The position numbers were made by a program, and so were the translations under genes. The notes below the pieces were generated by a model. The model did no database searches and was not told the origin of the DNA. It worked only from the letters and a program-made list of their open reading frames with translations. This document shows positions 8,890 to 18,316 of a stretch of DNA of 64,000 bases, piece after piece. Source of the DNA: Micropterix aruncella. Its lineage: Eukaryota; Arthropoda; Insecta; Lepidoptera; Micropterigidae. The stretch's first letter is position 1; every line of letters starts with the position of its first letter. The stretch is taken from contig OX155980.1 in assembly GCA_944548615.1 (NCBI GenBank), forward strand, positions 56,763,672-56,827,671, written 5' to 3'.

Positions 8890-10205
8890 GGACATTCGTT
8901 GATTCGGTCTCGTTGTTATTTAAAAACGAGAAGGATAACCGTCGTCCGTTTCTAGATGTTTCGTTAGGCGACATAGCTGTGTGTGGTCTACTCGACACGG
9001 GTTCGAGCTTGACAATTTTGGGTGCCGATTCACATAAGTATTTAATTGATATCGGTTATACTCTTCATAAAGCGCCTTCTTTGACGCTCAGCACAGCTAA
9101 TTCAAGTACAGTACGGACGATTGGTTATATTTCTTTGCCCTTTAAATTCAATAATCGCTGTCAGGTGATCCGAGCTGTGGTAGCTCCGGATATAGGAACT
9201 TCTCTGATTTTAGGTATGGATTTTGTCCGAGAATTTGATTTGGTACCTGAAATTTTAAAATATGTTCGTTTGGAGTCTAGTGATGTCAGTTGGCACTCCG
9301 TCAACGAAGTGAGGGCCTTGCATCCTTTCGCTTCCCTGACGGAGAATCAACAGTCGTTAGCTAACAAGATGATTAAAAGTTTTGAGAAAATTTCTACGGA
9401 AGTCAAAGGTCTAGGTCGGACAAATTTAATAACTCAGGTTATCGACACTGGTGATCATCCACCAGTGAAGCAGCGGTATTACCCTTTGTCTCCCGCTCGT
9501 CTACAACTATTAAACGAAGAAGTGGATCGCATGCTAGAGTTGGGCGTTATTAAACCTAGCCAGGGAGGTTGGAACAATCCAACTATTTTTGTTCCCAAGG
9601 CGGATGGGACTTTGCGGTTCTGTCTTGATAGTAGAAAAATAAACTCGATAACGAAACCGGATGCTTATCCTCTCCCGAGAATAACTACCATTCTGGACAG
9701 TTTGCGTGATGCAAACTATTTGTCTTCTATCGACCTATCAGCTGCCTTTTGGCAAATCCCATTAGAGCCTGCCTCGCAAGAAAAGTTCAGTTTCACTGTC
9801 CCTGGACGAGGATTCTTCAAAATGACGGTGACTCCGTTCGGAATGCGCAACTCGTCAGCGTGCATGCAGAGGCTGGCGGATCAGTTATTTGACCCGTCGT
9901 TTAACAACAAAGTATTTTGTTATTTGGATGATATCGTAATTGTCTCATCGACCTTCGAAGAACATATCTCTTTGTTAAGTAGAGTTTTAGATCGTCTTGT
10001 TTATACCAATTTGTCCATCAATTTCAAAAAGTGCCAATTTTTCCGGCATGAGTTAAAGTACCTGGGGTATGTTGTAGATTCCCATGGCCTACATACAGAT
10101 TCCGAAAAGGTAAAGTGTATCCTAGACTTTCCCACTCCTAATTCACCTAAAATGGTTAAGAGTTTCCTTGGAATGGCCGGTTGGGTACCGGCGTTTCATT
10201 CGTAA
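8850..10205 (+). CDS. Gypsy pol, first part: protease and reverse transcriptase
   Basis: The open frame from 8850 has no need of its own start codon because it should be reached by frameshifting from gag. The aspartic protease motif L-L-D-T-G-S-S is at 8988-9008. RT follows with 'LELGVIKPSQ', 'NPTIFVPKADGTLRFCLDSRKIN', 'DLSAAFWQIPL' and the catalytic YLDD at 9921-9932. All RT palm motifs are present. The frame ends at 10205 because of one extra G in the GGG at 10183-10185; the domain continues in the next frame from 10186. The corresponding natural protein would be a single gag-pol product (family knowledge). Confidence 0.9.
   Translation, partial: TECFKKLVQRDRIRTFVDSVSLLFKNEKDNRRPFLDVSLGDIAVCGLLDTGSSLTILGADSHKYLIDIGYTLHKAPSLTLSTANSSTVRTIGYISLPFKFNNRCQVIRAVVAPDIGTSLILGMDFVREFDLVPEILKYVRLESSDVSWHSVNEVRALHPFASLTENQQSLANKMIKSFEKISTEVKGLGRTNLITQVIDTGDHPPVKQRYYPLSPARLQLLNEEVDRMLELGVIKPSQGGWNNPTIFVPKADGTLRFCLDSRKINSITKPDAYPLPRITTILDSLRDANYLSSIDLSAAFWQIPLEPASQEKFSFTVPGRGFFKMTVTPFGMRNSSACMQRLADQLFDPSFNNKVFCYLDDIVIVSSTFEEHISLLSRVLDRLVYTNLSINFKKCQFFRHELKYLGYVVDSHGLHTDSEKVKCILDFPTPNSPKMVKSFLGMAGWVPAFHS
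8862..8914 (+). promoter_or_regulatory. Predicted -1 ribosomal frameshift signal (gag to pol)
   Basis: The heptamer A AAA AAC at 8862-8868 is in the gag reading frame as X-XXY-YYZ, the classical slippery pattern. After a 6-base spacer comes a perfect 13-bp inverted repeat: AACGAGACCGAAT (8875-8887) pairs with ATTCGGTCTCGTT (8902-8914) across a 14-base loop. The pol frame is open from 8850 and lies at -1 relative to gag. Heptamer, spacer, stem and frame are all as expected for programmed frameshifting. Loop bases 8896-8900 (TCGTT) could pair with 8925-8929 (AACGA) to form a pseudoknot; this last part is speculative. Confidence 0.85.
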
Positions 10206-12000
10206 TTTTTCCAGTATTGCTGCACCTCTTTCCCGGTTGACTAGTACCCGCAAAGGCGCTCCCGCGTTTGCATGGACACCGGAGGCGGAAGAAGCCTTTC
10301 AAAAATTGAAATCCGCCTTAATTTCAAGTCCGATCTTAGCTTGTCCTGACTATTCAAAGCCATTTGCTTTACATTGCGACGCATCGTTGTACGGTTTAGG
10401 TGGTGTACTTACCCAGACAGTGGATGGCGTAGAACATCCAATCGCTTTCACGAGTAGGACTCTCCTACCTGCTGAGACTCGTTACTCGGCTACTGAACGT
10501 GAAGCCCTAAGCGTGATCCATGCTGTCGAGCATTTTCGAGGCTACTTTGAGGGCGGTCCCAAGGTCAAAATCTACACTGATCATGCCAGTTTGCGTTGGT
10601 TTTTATCGCTTAAAAACCCAACGGGACGCTTGGCTAGGTGGGGAATCCGTTTATCGGCTTTTGATTTTGAGATCATCCACAAGAAGGGTGTCGAAAATGT
10701 CGTCCCAGACGCTTTATCTCGCCTACTTCCTGTAGCGGCTGTCTCGGTTGTCGCCGATCCCTGGTACAACGATTTGGTTAATGCGGTATCCGGCAATCCT
10801 GCCGCGTATCCCAATTACCAGATCAAAGGCAGTGAGTTGTATCGTTACTCGAGGAGCAAGTACCAACTTACCAGTTGTTACGACTGGAAGTTAGTTGTGC
10901 CGTTACCTCTCCGAGAAAAGCTAATACAAGAAAACCATGCTTCTGATTTAGCAATTCATTTTGGGGTCTTTAAAACCCATCGTCGTCTTTGTTTGCGCTA
11001 CTTTTGGCCAAATTTACATGGAGACGTGGTTAAATTCGTCTCTAAGTGCGATACGTGTCAGCAATACAAACATCCGAACGTGTCTCCGTTGGGTCATTTG
11101 GGTAATCCAAAGTCGTGTGCCTTTCCTTTTCAGATGATCTTCGTCGATCTTTTGGGTCCCTACCCGATGACGAGAGATCGAAATATACATATTCTAGTAG
11201 TCACGTGTTGTTTTAGCAAATATTGCTTATTATTCCCTTTAAAACGTGCTACTAGTAAAATCGTTAGCCACATTATGGAGCATAAGGTCTTTTTGCAATT
11301 TGGTGTTCCGCAGTATGTCATTTCGGACAATGGGAAACAATTTATTGGCAAGGAGTTCACTGGTCTAATGACCAAGTACCGAATTCCCAAGGTATACTTG
11401 AACCCGAAATATTGCCCTCAGGTCAATCCAACTGAGAGGCAGAATCGTGGGGTTGTCACGGCGTTGGCGTTGTCAGTTAAGGACGACCATCGCTCTTGGG
11501 ACCTCCACCTTTCTGCCATTCAGATGGCGATCAATTCGGCTGTTTCGGAAGCCACGGGTTTCAGCCCTTTTTTCCTTGTCCATGGTCGAGAACCGATTTT
11601 AGATGGTTCTTTTTATACGCAATCCCCGGAATCCCAAGCCGAAGTCATATTCGGCAGCAGAATGTCCTACGCTCAGGACGCTCAGGACTTGAGTGAACTT
11701 CCTGGCGTTTTCCATACCGTGCGGAAGAAATTACTTCAATCGTATGCTCACAATAAGGTATATTATGACCGCAAACACCTCCCGGCTGAATTTTCCGTTG
11801 GGGATACGGTTTATAAAAAGACTTATTTTCTGAGCAATGCGGGAAATTACTTCATTTCAAAGTTTGCCCCGCGGTATGAAAAATGTCAGATAGTGAAGAA
11901 ACACTCTCCTTTGGTGTATGAACTGCTTAATGCAGAAGGCAAGAATATAGGCACATGGCATATAAAGGATTTTAAACTAAATCCCAAGGATTCCGTTTGA
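10168..12000 (+). CDS. Gypsy pol, second part: RT end, RNase H, integrase
   Basis: The reading resumes with the conserved 'YRRFIRNFSSIAAPL' of the RT connection. RNase H follows, with 'FALHCDASLYGLGGVL', 'ATEREALSVIHAVEHFR' and 'KIYTDHASLRWF'. Integrase has the HHCC zinc module (HASDLAIHFG...SKCDTCQQ), then the core Asp327 (FVDLLGP), Asp387 (SDNGKQF) and Glu423 (PTERQNR). The last two are 35 residues apart, the standard D,D(35)E spacing. The end of the frame has a short basic tail. Integrase inserts the cDNA into chromosomes. This part is intact and is separated from the first part only by the extra base near 10185. Confidence 0.93.
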   Translation: MEWPVGYRRFIRNFSSIAAPLSRLTSTRKGAPAFAWTPEAEEAFQKLKSALISSPILACPDYSKPFALHCDASLYGLGGVLTQTVDGVEHPIAFTSRTLLPAETRYSATEREALSVIHAVEHFRGYFEGGPKVKIYTDHASLRWFLSLKNPTGRLARWGIRLSAFDFEIIHKKGVENVVPDALSRLLPVAAVSVVADPWYNDLVNAVSGNPAAYPNYQIKGSELYRYSRSKYQLTSCYDWKLVVPLPLREKLIQENHASDLAIHFGVFKTHRRLCLRYFWPNLHGDVVKFVSKCDTCQQYKHPNVSPLGHLGNPKSCAFPFQMIFVDLLGPYPMTRDRNIHILVVTCCFSKYCLLFPLKRATSKIVSHIMEHKVFLQFGVPQYVISDNGKQFIGKEFTGLMTKYRIPKVYLNPKYCPQVNPTERQNRGVVTALALSVKDDHRSWDLHLSAIQMAINSAVSEATGFSPFFLVHGREPILDGSFYTQSPESQAEVIFGSRMSYAQDAQDLSELPGVFHTVRKKLLQSYAHNKVYYDRKHLPAEFSVGDTVYKKTYFLSNAGNYFISKFAPRYEKCQIVKKHSPLVYELLNAEGKNIGTWHIKDFKLNPKDSV

Positions 12001-12772
12001 TGTTTTTTTTCTTGGTTGTTTTCCTCGTTAACATACGTATAAAAAATGTTTCATCTTAGTCGAATGTCTTCGATTTCATTCTCTTAATAATTGTCATGTA
12101 AAAGGTGTGGTACCGGGTGGTTACCATTACTGATATCATTTTGTCTGTGTCCGTGGTGCTAGCAAACCTGTCTAGCACTACCGGGGTTTGAATGTCGCAT
12201 GAAAGGGAAGTATGCTAGAGCTCGGTATGAAAGGTAATACTTGACATTCAACATTTTCCTACTAGGCATTGGCTACTGTCGAGTCACAACAATTTTGCTA
12301 ATTTGTTTGTTTTTTTTTGGTGTCCACCATAAGTTTACTTAGTTTTGCTCTATGGTTTGGAGGTCGTCAGGTTTTCCTTCGACAAGTTGTGCGGTCCTGT
12401 TATAAGGCCACTAGGACTTTTGTCCGTTTTTTTATGTTTATCAGGCTGACCTGGTAGCCCTTTGGGGTTGATAAGTTATTTGGAGTTGTTTGGTGTTTGT
12501 TGTAACTCTCTACGGTTATGTAGAGTGATTTATATTAGCAGTTGACCTCTGCAGTACCCTGCCGAATGGATATTTTTCTTTAGTTAACGAGGAGAAGTAG
12601 GAGTATCTTGTTCTTTATTTTCTTTTATCTTTTTATGGTTTAACATTTGATGAGTATTAGATAGTTCACGTGTTTTTTTTGTTATCAGTTGAGATTTTTG
12701 TTAGTGCTCTATTAGTCACGTGCGAATCGGGACGACTCGAGGAAATCGTTAGTGTCCTGCCGATTTCTTTTT
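12001..12772 (+). other. Gypsy 3' untranslated region
   Basis: About 770 bases with no envelope-like ORF between integrase and the 3' LTR. T- and GT-rich in composition. No transmembrane or signal-peptide ORF is visible, so this is an env-less element. Confidence 0.7.
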
Positions 12773-12782
12773 GGGGGAGAGG
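12773..12782 (+). other. Gypsy polypurine tract
   Basis: GGGGGAGAGG sits immediately upstream of the 3' LTR and is preceded by a T-run, as expected for the plus-strand DNA primer. Confidence 0.85.
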
Positions 12783-12783
12783 C

Positions 12784-13828
12784 TGTAACAAAAATCCAAA
12801 TTTGCGTGACATGTTCTGTTTCAAAAAACATGTTGCACGCATTGCAACATGTTTCGCTTGTATTTCTCGTGTTTTGTCATATTGGTCTTACTCAGTTTTC
12901 GAGTTGTTGCGGAATCATGGGTCACAATCTCAAAACAATTTCCAAAACCCTATAAAATTGCTAAAAGCTTTGACAGTTGGATCTGTCAGAATAGAGATAG
13001 CCGTATTGCACAGCCCAATAAAAAATGACCCTTCTGGTGTTCTTGCCATGACAAAAAAAACAAAGGATTTATTTAAACAATCGAGTTCAAAAACAATTTT
13101 AATAAATATAATAAATATTACCTAAAATATTGCTATTTTAGTGAACATGAGTAGCTATGAGTTTTTTTTTAAATCTCCTAAAGTTGGTATAACTGCAGGC
13201 AGTCCAGTCTGTCCAATCTAGTCACACTTCATTGAGGGACATCATATTGTCCAAGATGGCGCGAGGGTGTGCACCAGAGGTGCCTCGTTTTATTTAAAGT
13301 TATGTGAACAAGTCTCATTTCTCGGTAAGCGTTTAATTCTTTTGGGATTCAATTAGATAAACGAGTTTTGTAGTAATGGTGTGTTTCTCTTTTCGTCACA
13401 GCGGGTTTTTGGCTGTGCCGCCTTTTTCTATATTCCAATGAAATTTCAAAAATAAATCGGCCCACCGCGCCTTGATATTTTTCTCGCCTGGATGTCCGTT
13501 TGAACTGAAAAACGTATCACATGTCATATTTCTGAAGTCTACCACATGTATGGACAGGAGATTGAAGGAGGAACTACCTGCGAATAAAAGGATCTTGTCT
13601 TATAACATTAAATTTGTAGTTTTATTTTAAAATTGCGAAGGTGTATTCTCTGTCTTGCCAAATTTAGTGACAAACTAAATCCTTTCCCCGACCCTGGGGT
13701 TGTTTTTTTATTGTTCGGTCATAACCTAACCTATAGTATTTTTTTTCTTTTTCGCGTTTTAAATAAACGCGATGGCGCTCTTATTTCTTCTTGGTATAAC
13801 GCGATTGGATTACTAATCATACGTTATA
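12784..13828 (+). repeat. Gypsy 3' LTR
   Basis: A near-exact copy of 6197-7232 with an additional 9-base segment near 13470 and about seven scattered substitutions. TATAAAA is at 12951-12957. Confidence 0.92.
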
Positions 13829-14132
13829 TGTGATTGGAGTTTTCTTTGTATGTTATGTTTTTTCTTTCTTTGTATTTTATGAGTTTCTTTCTTTGTATGT
13901 TACACCAACGAGCTTCTGCCTATACGTATTGCGTAGCTGGAATAAGAAAACGCGCTAGCAGAAAGACACAGTAATAGAATCAGTGAGAACTTTTGTTCTT
14001 TTTGTGGAAAATATGTTTTTTAAAGTCAGCAAATGAGGTAAATGTCTGAAAATTTAAACTCAACAAGCGCCTATTATTAAGTAAGAAATTGTATCTTAAG
14101 GCTAAACATGGACATTTAATAATGAAGTATAG
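13829..14132. other. Intergenic, no gene seen
   Basis: Begins with the right target duplication of the Gypsy element (ATGTG at 13828-13832). Contains three loose repeats of 'tttctttctttgtatgtta'. No gene recognised. Confidence 0.5.
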
Positions 14133-14145
14133 TTATCTGTTGGTA
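14133..14145. repeat. 13-bp target duplication of LINE, left
   Basis: TTATCTGTTGGTA here is repeated exactly at 14649-14661, bracketing the LINE fragment. Confidence 0.85.
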
Positions 14146-14648
14146 GTAGTAGTAGTAGTAGATGGAGTGGGGGGCTTATTTCCAGCCCTTGATGTCACCT
14201 AGATCTGTAAGGTCTTTTGTAACTACCCACTGTGTGGTTAGGTCAATTGTCAGCTAGTAGCCCGGTACTTCTTACCAGACTAAGTAGGTCACTGACCTTC
14301 AAGTTGGGCAGATCGCTGGGTTCGAGAAAGGCTCGTCCCAGTAAACTGTGTCTTTTGGCGGCGAGCCCTGGACAGCGGCCAACAATGTGTATGCTGTCTT
14401 CAGGTTCCTCGCCACATATTCGGCAATCCTTGCTCTCAGTCAAGCCAAGGTTGAATAGATGAGCTCTAAGGGTCGTGTGTCCGGTGAGGAGACCAATAGT
14501 GGTTCTAAGGTTCTTCTTGCTCATGTCAAGTAGGGCCTTGGTTTTCTTCTGTAGTGGTTGCTCCATCATGGCTTTTGCCTGGCGACATCCCTGACTCTGT
14601 TTCCAGGAAGCCCGATGTTCCTGCTCCAAGCAGTTCCTGATGATTTTC
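14146..14648 (-). mobile_element. 5'-truncated LINE copy (3' end only)
   Basis: The minus strand carries the last ~140 codons of an RNase H-class LINE ORF: 'LTGHTTLRAHLFNLGL', then the knuckle 'CRICGEEPEDSIHIVGRC' and the stop at 14243-14245. A 3' untranslated part of about 95 bp follows and ends in a (CTA)n tail (TAG repeats on the plus strand at 14143-14160). Perfect 13-bp duplications flank the piece. The C-terminal architecture matches the LINE at 3115-5766 but the sequence is clearly different, so it is another family of the same clade. The left edge of the simple repeat overlaps the duplication. Confidence 0.85.
14243..14648 (-). pseudogene. LINE ORF C-terminus with Cys/His knuckle
   Basis: An open minus-strand frame of about 135 codons inside the LINE fragment. 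The frame runs on across the insertion boundary into unrelated flanking sequence, so only the part inside 14648 is LINE. Residues include the Cys-x2-Cys-x8-His-x4-Cys motif near 14410. No catalytic domain remains. Confidence 0.7.
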
Positions 14649-14773
14649 TTATCTGTTGGTAAATGTAGTAATATAACAATTACATTTAACATTTACCTAA
14701 TAATATCTCAAAAAATAAATCCGTTTTGCAATATAAAATTTAAAAAAAAAACTAAATTTAAAAAATAAAAAAA

Positions 14774-15040
14774 TACGTGTGGCACTCGGGGACTGCCGCG
14801 GTAAAGCTATTGCATAGCATTTTTTAACAACTTATGCAATTATACTTATTTATTTATTTTATTTTTTCTGATATCAGATAACTGCGCTCTATCGGAAAAC
14901 GTTGAAATTATTCCTAATCATTTGCGGCTGCGGAAGCAAATGATTCGGAATAATTTATACGTCTTCGATAAATTTCTTCGATAAACTTCGAATTTTTATT
15001 CGATAAAGCAAAAAAAACGGATATTTTTCGAAAAAAATCG
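14774..15040 (+). repeat. PAL repeat copy A, left part (interrupted by pogo)
   Basis: PAL is the name used here for a ~590-bp repeat found seven times in the window. In this orientation it begins TACGTGTGGCACTCGGGG, continues with the quasi-palindrome GCTATTGCATAGC, has an internal ~90-base hairpin flanked by 'gcgctctatcgg', and ends GCTATGCAATAGCTT. This copy is cut at 15040 by the pogo element and resumes at 17951. Its hairpin is partly eroded. Confidence 0.85.
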
Positions 15041-15545
15041 TAGGGTAAGGTCAGCTATATTGTACCACCAACTAAATTGTACCACCCTTAAATTACCCAG
15101 AAAGAAAGATATTTTTAATAAAGTGGCAAAACTCATCAATCTCGGCTAACTTCATACTAATGTTAACGCATTCTTGTTCGGACAGGTCATTAGCTTGACT
15201 GGTAAAATGCAGTTGTTTGTTTATCGTAGTTTTTATGTTATTTATGGTGAATATTCCTAAGTATCCTGACGGCTGAATGGTGAGTATAGCTTTTCGTACA
15301 TTAATTATATTGAGTGCGAGTTTAATGTCGTACAACATGTATGCATTCAATTGCAGCAATATATGTAGGTATTTTTTTTATTTGACATTTTGACAGATAT
15401 GGGTGCGTTCATTTAATCGTACCGCATGGAGGTTGCTAAATTGTATCGGTACAATTTACTGAACCACGAGTTTTTTATTTTTGTTCTTAAGCCCTGTAGT
15501 GCCGGCAGAGTAGAATTGCACTAACCAACTCTTCTCATTGGTATT

Positions 15546-16020
15546 GCAAGAGACGACCATGGGACAGGCGTTCGTGTACACACTCAGGCGATGTGGTTAG
15601 TCACATACGCACACGTTCAAAGAAAAGCCTTAAGAGTGGGGTGTTCTCACGGACAATGTGGCTTACAACTCGTCACTGTAAGCCGTCCGATGGCTAGCAT
15701 CCCATTACTACGAAACGACCAATGTATTAATATGATTTCTAACCACTCCGTGTTCGTACGGTGTTTTTCCTATAAAATTATCGATTATTAAAGATGGCAG
15801 AAAGAAAGAAGTACTACCAATGGTAGACTGAAGATTTAGAAGCAGCTATCTCAGCTAGAACTAATGGTGTCGGCATCAATGAGTGCGTTCGCTTATATGG
15901 TGTACCAAAACCTACATTAAAGAGGCACGAGCGTGCGGCTACTGTTGGTAACGCAGCGAGCGGATTCAGAAACTTAGAAATTTGGCCCACAAATAGGCAT
16001 GTTCCAAGATCATCACATTG
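15546..16020 (+). pseudogene. Pogo N-terminal module, copy 1 (nonsense)
   Basis: Upstream untranslated sequence plus ATG at 15794 followed by a helix-turn-helix (psq/CENP-B-like) reading: 'MAERKKYYQW', stop TAG at 15824 (codon 11), then 'TEDLEAAISARTNGVGINEC'. The fragment ends after about 75 codons. It is nearly identical to copies 2 and 3. Confidence 0.8.
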
Positions 16021-16465
16021 TTTAAATCAGTCACATTCGCACACGTTTAAAGAAAAGTGGGGTGTTCTCACGGACAATGTGGCTTACAACTGGTCACTGT
16101 AAGCCGTCCGATGGCTAGCATCCCATTACTACGAAACGACCAATGTATTAATATGATTTCTAACCACTCCGTGTTCGTACGGTGTTTTTCCTATAAAATT
16201 ATCGATTATTAAAGATGGCAGAAAGAAAGAAGTACTACCAATGGTAGACTGAAGATTTAGAAGCAGCTATCTCAGCTAGAACTAATGGTGTCGGCATCAA
16301 TGAGTGCGTTCGCTTATATGGTGTACCAAAACCTACATTAAAGAGGCACGAGCGTGCGGCTACTGTTGGTAACGCAGCGAGCGGATTCAGAAACTTAGAA
16401 ATTTGGCCCACAAATAGGCATGTTATCCAAGATCATCACATTGTTGCGGCTGAAGCATTGCAGTG
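16021..16465 (+). pseudogene. Pogo N-terminal module, copy 2 (nonsense)
   Basis: The upstream part is shorter than in copy 1. ATG is at 16215 and the same TAG at codon 11 (16245-16247). Sharing of the nonsense codon shows that copies 1 and 2 duplicated after that mutation. It ends in the middle of the reading ('HHIVAAEALQ') where copy 3 begins. Confidence 0.8.
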
Positions 16466-16716
16466 ACAAGAGACGACCATGGGACAGGTGTTCGTGTACA
16501 CACTCAGGCGATGTGGTTAGTCACATTCGCACACGTTTAAAGAAAAGCCTTAAAAGTGGGGTGTTCTCACGGACAATGTGGCTTACAACTCGTCACTGTA
16601 AGCCGTCCGATGGCTAGCATCCCATTACTACGAGACGACCAATGTATTAATATGATTTCTAACCACTCCGTGTTCGTACGGTGTTTTTCCTATAAAATTA
16701 TCGATTATAATTAAAG

Positions 16717-17199
16717 ATGGCAGAAAGAAAGAAGTACTACCAATGGACGACTGAAGATTTAGAAGCAGCTATCTCAGCTAAAACTAATGGTGTCGGCATC
16801 AATGAGTGCGTTCGCTTATATGGTGTACCGAAACCTACATTAAAGAGGCACGAGCGTGCGGCTACTGTTGGTAACGCAGCGAGCGGATTCAGAAACTTAG
16901 AAATTTGGCCCACAAATAGGCATGTTTTCCAAGATCATCACATTGTTGCGGCCGAAGCATTGCAACGGGAGGTATCCCCAGAAATATCTTTATCAGCAAC
17001 TAAAGATGCACCTCAGGCGTCCACTTCTAAACAACACCACACAGCCAGCCAGATAGAAATTTCCAACGTTGTGTATACTTCGTCTAAGGCATCTGCTTTC
17101 AAAGAGAATCAAAGAGTGAATCTGAATGTGACAATAACTGAAATATCTCCGATTTCAAAAGCATCAGCTCCCAAAGGAAAGCGTGGTCGTGGTATATAA
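16717..17199 (+). CDS. Pogo transposase N-terminus (HTH_psq), open copy 3
   Basis: 160 codons from ATG at 16717. Residues 8-47 ('YQWTTEDLEAAISAKTNGVG...RLYGVPKPTLKRH') match the pipsqueak/CENP-B-type helix-turn-helix that lets pogo transposases bind their own termini. Residues 48-160 form a Ser/Thr-rich linker. The frame ends at TAA 17197-17199, but the same frame continues through two more stops to 17579, encoding a Lys-rich stretch and a zinc finger. The DDE core normally found between HTH and tail is absent. A short DNA-binding protein could still be made if the element is transcribed. Confidence 0.75.
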   Translation: MAERKKYYQWTTEDLEAAISAKTNGVGINECVRLYGVPKPTLKRHERAATVGNAASGFRNLEIWPTNRHVFQDHHIVAAEALQREVSPEISLSATKDAPQASTSKQHHTASQIEISNVVYTSSKASAFKENQRVNLNVTITEISPISKASAPKGKRGRGI

Positions 17200-17582
17200 A
17201 AATCATCAGAAATCACTGCAAGTCCACATAAAAGGATAGGATTATGCATCGCTAAATCATCAGCAGTGAAGGTCTCCAAAATGAAGTCTATGAAGAAAAC
17301 GAAAATAAAGCGTGAGCCAAAAACAGGAAAGAAAAATTTTAAAAGCAAGATTCTGTCGAGTACCTAGTATGATGATACGATGACGTCGGAAGAACTGATT
17401 CTTATAGATAATTCAAATAATGAGGAATCAATGGACGATGACAACACATGCCCCATTTGCTTAAAGAATTATTTTGATAAAAAAGGTCCTAAGCTTGACT
17501 GGGTAAAATGTGTCCATTGCCATCGTTGGTTGCACGAATCCTGAACCAGCAATCCTGATATTTGTGATCTTTGTTTCAATTA
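17200..17582 (+). pseudogene. Pogo transposase C-terminal tail with PHD-like finger
   Basis: In frame with the ORF ending at 17199. It contains a basic region ('KMKSMKKTKIKREPKTGKK'), then 'CPICLKNYF' and 'WVKCVHCHRWLHES', and finally 'DICDLCFN'. This is the Cys/His-rich finger often seen at the C-terminus of insect pogo-family proteins. Stops: TAA 17197, TAG near 17365, and TGA at 17541, where the next Cys of the finger is expected. Confidence 0.65.
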
Positions 17583-17950
17583 GAATATAGAAATTGACAA
17601 TATTTGTAGCATGTGATATTAAGTATTGTTTAATTAAAGTTGTAAGCATTAGTGATTAGTAATAACTTTTATTTAAAATATTATTGTGTATGGTTAGTTT
17701 TCTAAGGTACGATTTAAATGCCAGTGGTCCAATTTACCCAACCAGTCGACAAAACTGTACCACTTTCCCTTTTTTATTTAAATGTTTTATGTAATGCTTT
17801 TAAATTTAATCCAGTGGTTCTTGTCTCAATAAATAATCGTGACATTAAAGATACTTTAGTTTTATTATTACAGCTTTTGAATATCTCTGACTAATATTTG
17901 TCAAGAGTCATTTAAGTAAACAGTGGCACGATATAACCGACCTCCCCCTA

Positions 17951-18271
17951 GATAAAAAGATAGATAATTAAATTATCTTTAAAATGGTCCAGGTTTCATA
18001 ATAATACGCCAGATCGTATTTGCGTAGTAGTCGTATTTGTGTTCGGTTAGACATAATTTCACAAATTAATTACACTATGTAATATAAACAAAATCTAAAA
18101 TATTCAAAGCTAAGAATATTAGGAAAATGTTCTTTTTTGACATATATTTTTTTCGAATCGTAAGCAGTACTCGTTTAGACGTAATTATCAGTTTAAAATC
18201 ATTAATATTCGTTAGGAAATTTCTTCATTCGGTCGCCGCGCTGGCCCGCGATAAAAGCTATGCAATAGCTT
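17951..18271 (+). repeat. PAL repeat copy A, right part
   Basis: Resumes with 'gataaaaagatagataatt' directly after the pogo TA and ends GCTATGCAATAGCTT at 18271, followed by an A-run. It carries the 'gtcgccgcgctggcccgcg' segment characteristic of this end. Confidence 0.85.
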
Positions 18272-18316
18272 AAAAACATTCGCGTAAACTCCATACGGTG
18301 GCTGCCCAAAATAGTA

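Larger units (their letters stand above)
6197..13828 (+). mobile_element. Ty3/Gypsy LTR retrotransposon, nearly intact
   Basis: Complete order of parts: 5' LTR, lysine-tRNA-type primer site, leader, gag, protease, RT, RNase H, integrase, 3' untranslated region, polypurine tract, 3' LTR and a 4-5 bp target duplication. No envelope ORF follows the integrase. By eye the LTRs differ by about seven substitutions plus a 9-bp indel in ~1.04 kb, so the insertion is young. Gag is open. Pol has one frame-breaking extra base. The element sits at the edge of a dead Helitron Rep gene. Confidence 0.95.
15041..17950 (+). mobile_element. Pogo-like DNA transposon, internally deleted
   Basis: The termini TAGGGTAAGGTCAGCTATAT (left) and the complement of ATATAACCGACCTCCCCCTA (right) form an imperfect ~28-bp inverted repeat. 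The target TA is duplicated: other PAL copies in this window (for example 20630-20650) have a single 'aaatcgTAgataaaaag' at exactly this point. Inside are three tandem copies of the transposase N-terminal DNA-binding region and one C-terminal zinc-finger tail, but no DDE catalytic domain. The element cannot move by itself. Confidence 0.9.

Noticed and set aside
12001..12772. Envelope gene of the Gypsy element
   Set aside because: No ORF with a signal peptide or membrane segment exists between integrase and the 3' LTR.
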